A stretch of DNA of 64,000 bases from an uncultured Lachnospiraceae bacterium (GTDB lineage Bacteria > Bacillota > Clostridia > Lachnospirales > Lachnospiraceae). Positions 54,320-62,409 of this stretch are shown piece after piece. Position numbers and translations under genes: made by a program. Under the pieces are notes generated by a model. That model did not search any database, was not told the DNA's origin, and saw only the letters and a program-made list of their open reading frames with translations. Each line of letters opens with the position of its first letter. Positions within the stretch are counted from its first letter, which is position 1. The stretch is from contig CADBFZ010000007.1 in NCBI GenBank assembly GCA_902794095.1, positions 1-64,000 of the forward strand. Reading direction: 5' to 3'.

Positions 54320-56761
54320 ATGAGTAAGTCTATCTTCGGTTCGGTCAGGGCAAAATTCCTTTTGACCGGTATTCTCGGAGTCGCTGCCGCACTTATCATA
54401 GGTCTTGTCGGCATCGGATCAATCTCCAAAAATTCATCAAACAGTGAGGTCGTATCTCTTGTAAACGATATCAGCGTAATGCAGACAGAGAATCTTGCAA
54501 ATGATGCTCTGTATCAGTACTACGTTGATTCAAGTTACATTGATTCGACACTCGACAACTTAAACAGCATGAATGCAAAGGCTACGGAGCTTAAGGCAAT
54601 AGCCGACGGATCATACGGATCTTCCATTGATACCATACTGGAACTTGTCGGCCGCGACAGTGCTAACTATGAGGAAATCCTTAGCATTCAGAACAGCAGA
54701 GGCTATGATCCTAATTCCGGCATCTACAGCCAGTTCATAGCATCAAGTGCGGATCTTAGGGACAGCTTTACAAATCTTGTCAACAATAACGACTGGGTTG
54801 AGATAAAGTGGACCGACACTTCCATGTGGAATAACGGCGAAGATGTTACCATAGACGGAGTCGATTATTACAAAGTTGTTTATAACAAAGATCTTCCTGT
54901 TGTAGGTAAGAGAAACAGCCTTGGATTCCGTGTCGGCGGAACTCTTACTTTTGACAGAGTTTATTACGTTACCAATATCGCTCTTGTAAACGGATCCGAA
55001 GTGATGCCTATTGATCTGTCCCGGGTGGATCAGCTTTCACAGTCAGGTGACGGACTTGCATTTGCAGAGATCGCCGAGTTTAACGGAGCTCCCGCAATTA
55101 AAGTAACCGGTAAGTTTAATGCTGATAACGGAGGATGGGAAGAGGTTTCTACCGGCGTCAATATTATTGATTATGATCTTGAGAAATATCCCACTCTTCA
55201 GTATGAGATTTATTTTGAGAAAACTGACGGAGATTATGAGTATAAGTACGGCGGATTTATTTCCGGAGTGTATTCTTTTGCAGATAATTTATCTAACCTC
55301 GACAGCCTTGTTGCGGAGTACAGCAAGCTTGTTGTAGAAGGTAAGGATGTTTCATCAAATATCGCTGAGATCGAAGCACTCTTTGATGAAATCGAGAGCT
55401 ATATTCCCAAGTACACAACCGATCCCGCACTGGCCGAGATTTCACTGGAAAAGCTTGCTATCAAGAGGGCGCTTTTCGATCAGTTAAAAGAATCCGATAT
55501 CAGAACTCTTGAAATCAAAGCTGAAAACAGCGAGATCAATGCAGAACTTTCCGAGACATGCGCAAAGGTTAAGAGCGCAGCAGATGCTAACATGGAGGCT
55601 GTTAAGAAGAGTGTATCTGCGGTAATCGTTATCGTACTTATTCTCTCCGTAGTAATCCTTGCTGCAATTGTAGTTCTTGTAAGTAAGAGCATCACTAAGA
55701 GCGTTAAATCCTTCAAGGGTGCACTTGAAAAGATTGCCACAGGTAATGTATCCGAGCGTGCCGACAGCAGCGGTAACGATGAATTTGCAGAGTTCTCATC
55801 CAGCCTTAACGGATTCATGGATAATCTGGAACCTACGGTTGTAAAACTTAAAGACCTTTCCAAGGTTCTTGCAGAATCCGGAATAGCGCTTGAGGAAAGT
55901 GCAAACCATACCAGAGATATCGCAGGCAATGTAAATGCAACGGTAAGCGAGATTGCAAAGGGCGCCGGAGACCAGGCCAAGGATATCGAGAACTCCTCAC
56001 AGAAGATCGTCGATATGCGCGGTAACCTCGGTGATATTGTTGAAAGCGTAAACACTCTTTCCGAAACATCCGTAAACATGAGTGAGAAAGAGCGCGAAGC
56101 TGCAGAAATCATGGATTCACTTACAGAGTCCAGCGATAAGACCACGGCAGCATTCTCCGGAATAGTATCTCAGGTTCGTAAGACCGATGAATCTGTTGAG
56201 AAGATTGCAGAGGCCGTAAGCCTTATCGCATCCATTGCAACACAGACCAATCTCCTCTCACTCAACGCTTCCATTGAGGCTGCAAGAGCAGGTGAAGCGG
56301 GAAGAGGATTCGCGGTTGTTGCTACCGAGATTTCTAAACTCGCAGAACAGACCAATGAATCTGCGGGAATCATCGAAGGTATCATTCACAACCTTTCGGA
56401 AGAATCCAAGCAGACGGTTGAGACCATTAATTCCGTAACTGAGATGATCGAGGGACAGAAGTCCAGAGTCGATGAGACCAGAGCTAAGTTCAGCGATGTA
56501 AGCGAAGGTATCAAATATACCGAAAATGAGGTCAGAACAGTTCTTGCTCAGGCTAAATCTTCGGGTGCAGCAGGAGAGCAGCTTGTAGATCTGATGACAA
56601 ATCTCTCCGCGATTTCGGAAGAGAACGCAGCATCCGCAGAGACTACCAATCAGGCTATGAGTGATCTCAACGATGCGACGGTATCTCTTGCAAATACCGC
56701 TCAGGAACTCAAGAGACTTTCAGATGAGCTTAATGAAGACCTTGAATTCTTCAGTATCTGA
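54320..56761 (+). CDS. Methyl-accepting chemotaxis protein
   Basis: An 813-residue transmembrane chemoreceptor. A first span (residues ~12-33) is followed by a ~400-residue extracytoplasmic ligand domain with no family clearly recognised, a second span at ~433-456 ([23 protein letters not shown]), a HAMP domain to ~510 and the signalling domain. The kinase-contact tip is intact ([33 protein letters not shown], around residue 640). No CheR-binding pentapeptide is seen at the C-terminus. The outer domain is unusually large. SD aaagggg precedes the ATG. No other chemotaxis or flagellar gene is in the window. Confidence 0.95.
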   Translation: MSKSIFGSVRAKFLLTGILGVAAALIIGLVGIGSISKNSSNSEVVSLVNDISVMQTENLANDALYQYYVDSSYIDSTLDNLNSMNAKATELKAIADGSYGSSIDTILELVGRDSANYEEILSIQNSRGYDPNSGIYSQFIASSADLRDSFTNLVNNNDWVEIKWTDTSMWNNGEDVTIDGVDYYKVVYNKDLPVVGKRNSLGFRVGGTLTFDRVYYVTNIALVNGSEVMPIDLSRVDQLSQSGDGLAFAEIAEFNGAPAIKVTGKFNADNGGWEEVSTGVNIIDYDLEKYPTLQYEIYFEKTDGDYEYKYGGFISGVYSFADNLSNLDSLVAEYSKLVVEGKDVSSNIAEIEALFDEIESYIPKYTTDPALAEISLEKLAIKRALFDQLKESDIRTLEIKAENSEINAELSETCAKVKSAADANMEAVKKSVSAVIVIVLILSVVILAAIVVLVSKSITKSVKSFKGALEKIATGNVSERADSSGNDEFAEFSSSLNGFMDNLEPTVVKLKDLSKVLAESGIALEESANHTRDIAGNVNATVSEIAKGAGDQAKDIENSSQKIVDMRGNLGDIVESVNTLSETSVNMSEKEREAAEIMDSLTESSDKTTAAFSGIVSQVRKTDESVEKIAEAVSLIASIATQTNLLSLNASIEAARAGEAGRGFAVVATEISKLAEQTNESAGIIEGIIHNLSEESKQTVETINSVTEMIEGQKSRVDETRAKFSDVSEGIKYTENEVRTVLAQAKSSGAAGEQLVDLMTNLSAISEENAASAETTNQAMSDLNDATVSLANTAQELKRLSDELNEDLEFFSI

Positions 56762-56782
56762 TCTTTATACAAAAACCTTTAG

Positions 56783-56816
56783 AAAAGGACGGGCAAAAAA
56801 CTGCCCGTCCTTTTTT
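56783..56816 (+). terminator. Rho-independent terminator after chemoreceptor
   Basis: aaaaggacgggca and tgcccgtcctttt form a 13-bp stem with a 6-base loop, extended by tttttt. Confidence 0.93.
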
Positions 56817-56871
56817 CAACAAAAAAGGGGAAAAAGTCAGCAATTAATCGGTAAGTTTGAGGAAAACGCTA

Positions 56872-56880
56872 TGCTATAAT
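56872..56880 (+). promoter_or_regulatory. Extended -10 promoter for GH10 gene
   Basis: TGcTATAAT contains a perfect -10 (56875-56880) with the TGn extension and no good -35. The ~48-base leader contains a potential hairpin, aaaaccg (56894-56900) with cggtttt (56917-56923), ending just before the SD ggagg. Confidence 0.6.
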
Positions 56881-56934
56881 TTCACCATGATACAAAACCG
56901 GTAACGGGGAAAACAACGGTTTTTGGAGGTACAT

Positions 56935-58140
56935 ATGTCAGATAAATACGCACACAGAAAAGCAACAGCAAGGATCAAATTCACGGATAATTCCGGAGCG
57001 CCGCTTGCCGATGCGGATGTTAAGGTAAAGCTTAAGAATCACAAATTCTTATTCGGTGTAGGAGCTTACGATTTTCTTCCTCCCGATGAGATATTAAACG
57101 GAGAGAAAGCACCCGATGCGGAAGGTGCCGTTTATCTGAAGAAGATTAATGACTGGCTCGATCTTGTTAATTACGGAACCATGCATTTTTACTGGGGCGG
57201 ATATGAGCACGAAGAAGGCAAGACCAACTTTGAGCCCATGATGAGAAGCGCAAAGTACTATGCCGGAAAGGGCGTTAAGCTCAAAGGTCATCCTCTTTGC
57301 TGGCACACCGTATGTGCGGACTGGCTCATGAAGTATGACAATGCAACGATCCTCAGCAAGCAGCTTGATCGTATCAATCGTGACGTCAGTGCTTTCAAGG
57401 GCGTTATCGATGTATGGGATGTAATAAACGAAGTTGTTATCATGCAGGTATATGACAGATATGACAATGCTGTCACAAGAATATGCAAAGATCTTGGAAG
57501 AGTAAGACTTGTTAAAGAAGTGTTCGAAGCTGCTAAGGCAGCAAATCCCGATGCAACACTTCTTATCAATGATTTCAATCTCTCCGAGAGCTACAGGATC
57601 CTTATAGACGGACTTCTTAATGCCGGAGTTCCCATCTCCGCAATCGGAATTCAGACACATCAGCACCAGGGATACATCGGAAAAGAAAAGCTTGAAGATA
57701 TTCTGGACAGATTTTCTTTCTTCGGACTTCCTCTTCATTTTACCGAGAACACGCTGATCTCCGGTGAACTTATGCCTCCCGAGATCGTGGACTTAAATGA
57801 TTATCAGCCCGATGAATGGCCCACCACTCCCGAGGGAGAAGAAAGACAGCGCAAGGAGTGGAAGGAGATGATGGAGATTCTCTTTGCACATCCTCTCGTA
57901 GAAGCTGTTACCGGATGGGACTTCTCGGACGGCGCATGGCTCGGAGCTCCCAGTGGACTTGTGAGAAAAGACGGAACCATAAAACCCGCATACACTGAAC
58001 TTAAGAAGATGATCAAAGAGGACTGGAGTACCGAGTACACTGTTCACACAGACAGCGAAGGCTTCGCGGAAGTCACCGGATTTAAGGGCGAGTACGAAGC
58101 TACTTCAGGAGACAATACTCAGAAATTTACACTTGAATAA
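56935..58140 (+). CDS. Glycoside hydrolase family 10 (xylanase), intracellular
   Basis: A 401-residue GH10 enzyme that retains stereochemistry while cutting beta-1,4-xylan or xylo-oligosaccharides. Acid/base Glu166 lies in WDVINEVV and nucleophile Glu271 in LHFTENTL; GHPLCWHT and IGIQTHQHQGY are further GH10 marks. The first ~45 residues (ARIKFTDNSGAPLADADVKVKLKNHKFLFGVGA) and the last ~35 look like beta-sandwich pieces, perhaps two halves of one accessory domain. There is no signal peptide, so it acts on imported oligomers. ATG 56935 has SD ggagg; a TTG at 56923 is unlikely. Confidence 0.92.
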   Translation: MSDKYAHRKATARIKFTDNSGAPLADADVKVKLKNHKFLFGVGAYDFLPPDEILNGEKAPDAEGAVYLKKINDWLDLVNYGTMHFYWGGYEHEEGKTNFEPMMRSAKYYAGKGVKLKGHPLCWHTVCADWLMKYDNATILSKQLDRINRDVSAFKGVIDVWDVINEVVIMQVYDRYDNAVTRICKDLGRVRLVKEVFEAAKAANPDATLLINDFNLSESYRILIDGLLNAGVPISAIGIQTHQHQGYIGKEKLEDILDRFSFFGLPLHFTENTLISGELMPPEIVDLNDYQPDEWPTTPEGEERQRKEWKEMMEILFAHPLVEAVTGWDFSDGAWLGAPSGLVRKDGTIKPAYTELKKMIKEDWSTEYTVHTDSEGFAEVTGFKGEYEATSGDNTQKFTLE

Positions 58141-58145
58141 ATAAT

Positions 58146-58216
58146 TTGTGACAAGGGGTCGGACCCTCTGACACACTGATAGCAGTGTGTCAGAGGGTCC
58201 GACCCCATTGTCACAA
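58146..58216. repeat. Long near-perfect palindromic element (REP/MITE-like)
   Basis: Left arm 58146-58178 and right arm 58183-58216 pair over 33 positions with a single extra base in the right arm, around the 4-base loop atag. The arms contain nested motifs ggggtcggaccc and ctgacacactg. It fills the gap between two convergent genes and has no T-run, so it is more than a simple terminator, although it can halt both transcripts. Such GGGGTCnGACCC units resemble REP elements mobilised by REP-associated Y1 transposases; no such transposase is in the window. Confidence 0.85.
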
Positions 58217-58218
58217 TA

Positions 58219-59550
58219 CTATTTCATTATTTCATCGGTGAGCATTCCTGAAAGCGTTATGCTCACGATATCTCCGGGGGCCTGCCCTTCGGAAGGGACC
58301 GCTACGGGGATGTAATCGGGTGTGTGTCCTATCATGTATTTTTTTCCGAGGATTGTTTTCTCTTCTTCGAGAAGAACTTCTTCGGTTCTGCCTATATGGC
58401 TCTTCATATATCTGCCCGCACCTTCCAGTGCAAGGTCGAGAAGTATGTCGCTTCGCTTGTTCTTAATGTCTTCGGTGAGCTGACCGTCCATAACCGCCGC
58501 ACGGGTATTTTTTCTCGGAGAGAATTTGAATATGTGCATGTCGGAGAAGGCGACCTTCTTTACGAATTCGACTGTGGTTTCAAATTCTTCATCGGTCTCA
58601 CCCGGGAAGCCTGCGATGACATCCGTGGTGATTGCGGGATCGTCGAAGTATTTCCTCAGTGCCAGAACGCTTTCGTAATAATCATCAGTTGAATAGTGCC
58701 TATTCATTCTCTTAAGTGTCGCATCACATCCGCTCTGAAGTGATAGGTGGAAGTGGGGACAGAGATTGGGAAGAGCGGCAAGGCGCTTTGCATTTTCATC
58801 GGTGATGATTCTGGGCTCTACGGAACTTAATCTGATTCTGCCCAGTCCTTCGATCTTGGAGATTTCTTCAACCAGGTCGATGAGCTTGCTGTATCCGCCG
58901 TAGTCACCGGACTGTTTTCCGTTTCCATCCATATCGATTCCGTATGAACCTACATGGATACCGGTTAGGACTATTTCCTTACATCCTTTTTCTACGAGGG
59001 TTTTTATCTCGGAGATTATCTCGCCCTTATCGCGGCTCCTTACCCTGCCTCTTGCAAGGGGAATAGCGCAGTATGTGCAGAACTGGTTACAGCCGTCCTG
59101 GATCTTAACGAAGGTCCTGACTCTGTCGGTTATTGTCTCCAGGGTCATCCTCTCGTAATCGGAAGGTATGCCCAGATCGTCGATGATGGCGGTTTTCTTA
59201 CGCTGATTTACGAAGAAATCATCAAGGATCTTAATAAGCTCGCCCTTATGATTGTTTCCGATACAGATATCGACAAGGGGATCTTTGAGAAGAGCATCCT
59301 TGCCGGTCTGTACGTAACAACCCACTGCAACTACGACAGCATCGGGATTGAGCTTCCTGACTTTATGAAGCATTTGCCTGCTTTTTCTGTCAGCTATATT
59401 TGTTACGGTGCAGGTGTTAATCACATAAATGTCGGAAAATTGTGAAAATTGCACAATTTCATAACCCGCATCTTGTGCGTTTTGTATCATTATTTCCGTC
59501 TCGTATGCGTTTACCTTACATCCTAAGTTGTGGAATGCTATAGTTTTCAA
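58219..59550 (-). CDS. mtaB: tRNA t6A37 methylthiotransferase MtaB
   Basis: A radical SAM enzyme that converts t6A37 to ms2t6A37 in tRNA-Lys(UUU)-type tRNAs. The N-terminal UPF0004 domain is IAFHNLGCKVNAYETEIM, with VINTCTVTNIADRKSRQ and VAVGCYVQ carrying cluster Cys. The radical SAM motif is CNQFCTYC, and a C-terminal TRAM domain follows. LGCKVN distinguishes MtaB from MiaB. The start is probably TTG at 59550, with gagg upstream; a TTG at 59565 in frame lacks an SD. Length is 443-444 residues. Confidence 0.93.
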   Translation of the reverse strand: MKTIAFHNLGCKVNAYETEIMIQNAQDAGYEIVQFSQFSDIYVINTCTVTNIADRKSRQMLHKVRKLNPDAVVVAVGCYVQTGKDALLKDPLVDICIGNNHKGELIKILDDFFVNQRKKTAIIDDLGIPSDYERMTLETITDRVRTFVKIQDGCNQFCTYCAIPLARGRVRSRDKGEIISEIKTLVEKGCKEIVLTGIHVGSYGIDMDGNGKQSGDYGGYSKLIDLVEEISKIEGLGRIRLSSVEPRIITDENAKRLAALPNLCPHFHLSLQSGCDATLKRMNRHYSTDDYYESVLALRKYFDDPAITTDVIAGFPGETDEEFETTVEFVKKVAFSDMHIFKFSPRKNTRAAVMDGQLTEDIKNKRSDILLDLALEGAGRYMKSHIGRTEEVLLEEEKTILGKKYMIGHTPDYIPVAVPSEGQAPGDIVSITLSGMLTDEIMK

Positions 59551-59585
59551 GTTTAATTGCCTCAAGATTTAGCTTTTTTACTGCC

Positions 59586-59614
59586 TTGACAATATATTTT
59601 TAAATGGATATGAT
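59586..59614 (+). promoter_or_regulatory. Strong sigma-A promoter for second HPr-like gene
   Basis: A perfect TTGACA (59586-59591), an exact 17-base spacer and TATGAT (59609-59614) lie ahead of the HPr-like gene, which also has a strong SD (aaggagg). This is the best consensus promoter in the window and implies high expression. Confidence 0.8.
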
Positions 59615-59672
59615 GACATCGTAGCACCTAGAAAAATCGCTATTTTCGGAGAAATAAGGAGGTACTTTCATA

Positions 59673-59903
59673 ATGAAAACAGTAAAGATTTCTCTTAATT
59701 CAATCGACAAGGTAAAGAGCTTCGTAAATGACATTACCAAGTTCGAATATGACTTCGATCTTGTTTCCGGCAGATACGTAATCGACGCTAAGTCCATCAT
59801 GGGTATCTTCAGCCTCGATCTTTCCAAGCCTATCGACCTCAACATCCACACCGAAGGCGGCGCTGATGATGTTCTCGAGGTTCTTAAGCAGTATCAGGTA
59901 TAA
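59673..59903 (+). CDS. Short HPr-like protein lacking the active-site histidine
   Basis: A 76-residue HPr-fold protein, about 10 residues shorter than HPr. The N-terminal half has no HARPA-type motif; the helix carries IDKVKSFVNDITKFEYDF instead, and the protein has only one His (near residue 61), not at the active site. The HprK substrate region remains: DAKS41IMGIFSLDLSKPIDL. It therefore resembles a Ser-only regulatory HPr. It is transcribed alone from a strong promoter and ends at its own terminator. It differs strongly from the Crh-like protein at 44.3 kb. Confidence 0.85.
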   Translation: MKTVKISLNSIDKVKSFVNDITKFEYDFDLVSGRYVIDAKSIMGIFSLDLSKPIDLNIHTEGGADDVLEVLKQYQV

Positions 59904-59920
59904 TATATCCGAATTAAGAT

Positions 59921-59958
59921 ATAAGACCGAAGGCAGATGCTTTCGGTCTTATTTTTTG
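59921..59958 (+). terminator. Rho-independent terminator after short HPr-like gene
   Basis: ataagaccgaa and tttcggtcttat form the stem (loop ggcagatgc region), followed by tttttt. It lies against the thiI stop and may limit convergent transcription. Confidence 0.85.
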
Positions 59959-59959
59959 C

Positions 59960-61171
59960 TTATTTACCTATTTCAACGATCTCGTCGGTTTCGTATGCCT
60001 TGGCCAGAAGCTCTTCGATAACGTCGTCAAGCTTGTGCTCGTGCTTCTGGATAACAGGTCTGCTGGGGTTCGTTACGGGGTGCTTCGCTACGAAAATAGT
60101 ACAGCAATCCTCGTAAGGAAGGATGGAAGTCTCGTAGGTTCCGATCTTTTCGGAGATCTCCACGATATCCTGTTTATCGAATGCGATGAGGGGTCTGAGT
60201 ACGGGAAGGGTGCAAACCTCGTTGGTACATACCAGCGATGCGAAGGTCTGAGATGCAACCTGACCGACGCTTTCTCCGGTGATAAGACCGTGGCAGCCGT
60301 TCTCGTAAGCGAGATGCTCGGCAATTCTCATCATATATCTGCGCATGATGATCGTAAGTTCGTCATGGGGGCATTTCTCGTAAATTGCCAGCTGGATATC
60401 GGTAAAGTTGATGATGTGAAGGTTGATGGGACCGGTGTATGCGGAGATGATCTTCGCAAGGTCGATAACCTTCTGCTTGGCTCTTTCCGAAGTATAGGGA
60501 GGAGCGTTGAAATAAACCGCATCCAGAGATACGCCTCTTTTGGAAATCATGTATCCCGCAACGGGAGAATCGATTCCGCCGGATAAAAGGAGCATTCCCT
60601 TTCCGTTGGTTCCGACGGGCATGCCGCCGGGGCCGTCAATGCTCTCGCTGTAGATGTAGATCTTGTCCCTGATCTCCACATTGAGGAATTTATCGGGCTT
60701 TCTGACATCAACCTTGATATTGGGGAAAGCATCGATCATGGCTTCTCCGATATCTGCGGCAACTTCCATGGAGTTTAAGGGGTAATTCTTTCTTCCTCTT
60801 CTGCAGACAACCTTGAAAGTTCCGGCTGCGTCATCCCCGTACATGCTTCTCCAGTAATCGGTACACTTAACCCTGAGGCTTTCCTCACCGTCGTCGCCTG
60901 TTACGATAACGGGGCAGATGTATACGATACCGAAGATATGCTTAAGCTTTTCGACAGCAAGATCAAAGTCGAAATTGCCTTTTTTCTCATCGTTATAGCA
61001 CTCCAGGAAGATTCTTCCGGGAGTTTTGCGGGTAATGTATCTTCCGGGGATGGTCTTCATAGCGGCACCGATATGTGCGCAGAGAGCATCTTCGAAAAGA
61101 TACCTGTTATTTCCTTTGATGCCGATCTCGGCATATTTGATCAAAAATGTATTGAATATCTCTTTATTCAT
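59960..61171 (-). CDS. thiI: tRNA 4-thiouridine synthase / thiamine sulfurtransferase ThiI
   Basis: Adenylates U8 of tRNA and delivers sulfur to form s4U8; it may also serve thiamine thiazole synthesis. The N-terminal ferredoxin-like and THUMP domains (~1-165) are followed by the PP-loop MLLLSGGIDSPVAGYM. The C-terminal part has ILPYEDCCTIFVAKHP. No rhodanese domain is present, as is usual in Firmicutes, so a cysteine desulfurase supplies sulfur, probably the one at 52.9 kb. The 403-residue ATG form (MNKEIFNTFLIKY) is chosen; upstream in-frame starts exist at 61186 and 61207. Confidence 0.94.
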   Translation of the reverse strand: MNKEIFNTFLIKYAEIGIKGNNRYLFEDALCAHIGAAMKTIPGRYITRKTPGRIFLECYNDEKKGNFDFDLAVEKLKHIFGIVYICPVIVTGDDGEESLRVKCTDYWRSMYGDDAAGTFKVVCRRGRKNYPLNSMEVAADIGEAMIDAFPNIKVDVRKPDKFLNVEIRDKIYIYSESIDGPGGMPVGTNGKGMLLLSGGIDSPVAGYMISKRGVSLDAVYFNAPPYTSERAKQKVIDLAKIISAYTGPINLHIINFTDIQLAIYEKCPHDELTIIMRRYMMRIAEHLAYENGCHGLITGESVGQVASQTFASLVCTNEVCTLPVLRPLIAFDKQDIVEISEKIGTYETSILPYEDCCTIFVAKHPVTNPSRPVIQKHEHKLDDVIEELLAKAYETDEIVEIGK

Positions 61172-61355
61172 GGTATAAAGCCTCATTAATCCTTGTGCGT
61201 GACACATTTTATCAGTTTAGACCTTTAACCGCAACCAAAAGACGCATTAATTTGAAGAGATTCGGGCCTGCGGAGTGTCTCAAAACTTGAAATTGCAAGG
61301 TTTATGGGGTAAAATCTCTTATGTATGAACTAACGAGGGAACGGGAGGTGATCTG

Positions 61356-61619
61356 ATGCCCAGGGACAATTCACATACTCAGTATTTCGAGGTGCCTACG
61401 GATGATTCCGGTGCGGCATCGGTTCTTGAAGAGGTATATGAAGCCCTTCAGGAAAAAGGATACAATCCCGTCAATCAGATCGTCGGATATATCATGAGCG
61501 GAGACCCCACCTATATCACCAGCCATAAAGGTGCAAGATCTCTCATCATGAAGGTAGAGAGAGACGAACTGGTTGAAGAGCTTCTCTTGGAATATATTGC
61601 AAGCAAGGGCTGGAACTGA
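61356..61619 (+). CDS. ireB: IreB family regulatory phosphoprotein
   Basis: An 87-residue protein of the IreB (DUF965) family. In Enterococcus, IreB is phosphorylated by the PASTA kinase IreK and lowers cephalosporin resistance. The conserved core is [31 protein letters not shown] gggagg precedes the ATG. It starts the conserved ireB-ruvX-DUF1292-RNase J run. The kinase is not in the window. Confidence 0.95.
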   Translation: MPRDNSHTQYFEVPTDDSGAASVLEEVYEALQEKGYNPVNQIVGYIMSGDPTYITSHKGARSLIMKVERDELVEELLLEYIASKGWN

Positions 61620-61634
61620 TTTCGGTATCGCCTG

Positions 61635-62081
61635 ATGGAAGCAAACGGAAAAAGATTAATGGGTTTGGATTTCGGGTCGAAGACAGTGGGTGTAGCGGTC
61701 AGCGACCCGCTTTTTCTTGCAGCTTCGCCTGTTGAGATAATAAGACGAGATCATCCGAACAAACTTCGCAAGACCCTGGCACGTATCGAGGCACTCATCC
61801 TCGAATATAATGTGGGGAAAATAATACTCGGAAATCCCCTGATGCTTTCGGGAGATGAAGGAGAAAGAGTCCGCCTGACGAGTGAATTCGCGGACAGTTT
61901 AAGACGCAGAACGGGACTTGAAGTCATCATGGAAGATGAGAGACTTACGACCGTGGAAGCCGACGAGATCATGGATGAAGCCGGCGTTCCGAAGAACGAG
62001 CACAAAAAATATGTTGATATGATAGCCGCGCAGCTTATCCTGCAGAGCTACATGAACAGGGAAACCTATAAACATGATTGA
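61635..62081 (+). CDS. ruvX: RuvX/YqgF Holliday-junction resolvase-like protein
   Basis: A 148-residue RNase H-fold nuclease (YqgF/RuvX). Motifs are MGLDFGSKTVGVAVSDPL (first Asp), IILGNPLMLSGDEGER and EDERLTTVEADEIM, with a late Asp in KKYVDMIAAQLIL. It is linked to pre-16S rRNA processing and to junction resolution. It follows ireB by 15 bases and overlaps the next gene by 8. The start has a poor SD; Met at 61659 is an alternative. Confidence 0.93.
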   Translation: MEANGKRLMGLDFGSKTVGVAVSDPLFLAASPVEIIRRDHPNKLRKTLARIEALILEYNVGKIILGNPLMLSGDEGERVRLTSEFADSLRRRTGLEVIMEDERLTTVEADEIMDEAGVPKNEHKKYVDMIAAQLILQSYMNRETYKHD

Positions 62082-62367
62082 AGAAAACGAAAAGAAACTG
62101 GAAAAGATAATCTTTAAACCCGAGGGAGCAGACCCCGTTGAGTTCTTCGTACTGGAGCAGACCAGGCTTGGTGGGCATAACTATATCCTGGTTACCGATT
62201 TTGAAGAAGGCGACGGAGAGGCTCTTATCCTTAAGGATCTGTCAGAAGAAGGCGAAGAGGAGAGCAGATACGTGATCGTATCTGAAGACGACGAGCTCGA
62301 CGCCCTGGCACCGGTCTTCGAGGACCTTCTTGATGATATCGCTTTAGAGCGTGACGAAGAAGATTGA
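62074..62367 (+). CDS. DUF1292 family protein (YrzB-like)
   Basis: A 97-residue acidic cytosolic protein of the DUF1292 family (KIIFKPEGADPVEFFVLEQTRLGGHNYILVTDFEEGDGEALILKD). It is regularly found after ruvX in Firmicutes; no function is known. It overlaps ruvX by 8 bases, indicating coupled translation. The C-terminal third is rich in Glu and Asp. Confidence 0.92.
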   Translation: MIEENEKKLEKIIFKPEGADPVEFFVLEQTRLGGHNYILVTDFEEGDGEALILKDLSEEGEEESRYVIVSEDDELDALAPVFEDLLDDIALERDEED

Positions 62368-62409
62368 CGGCGAAGGTTTTCTTTTTCCGTAGGAGAAAGG
62401 AAAAAAATA

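Noticed and set aside
55480..56145. Minus-strand frame opposite the chemoreceptor signalling domain
   Set aside because: Repetitive Ser/Leu/Thr composition is typical of antisense of coiled-coil coding sequence; no start signals.
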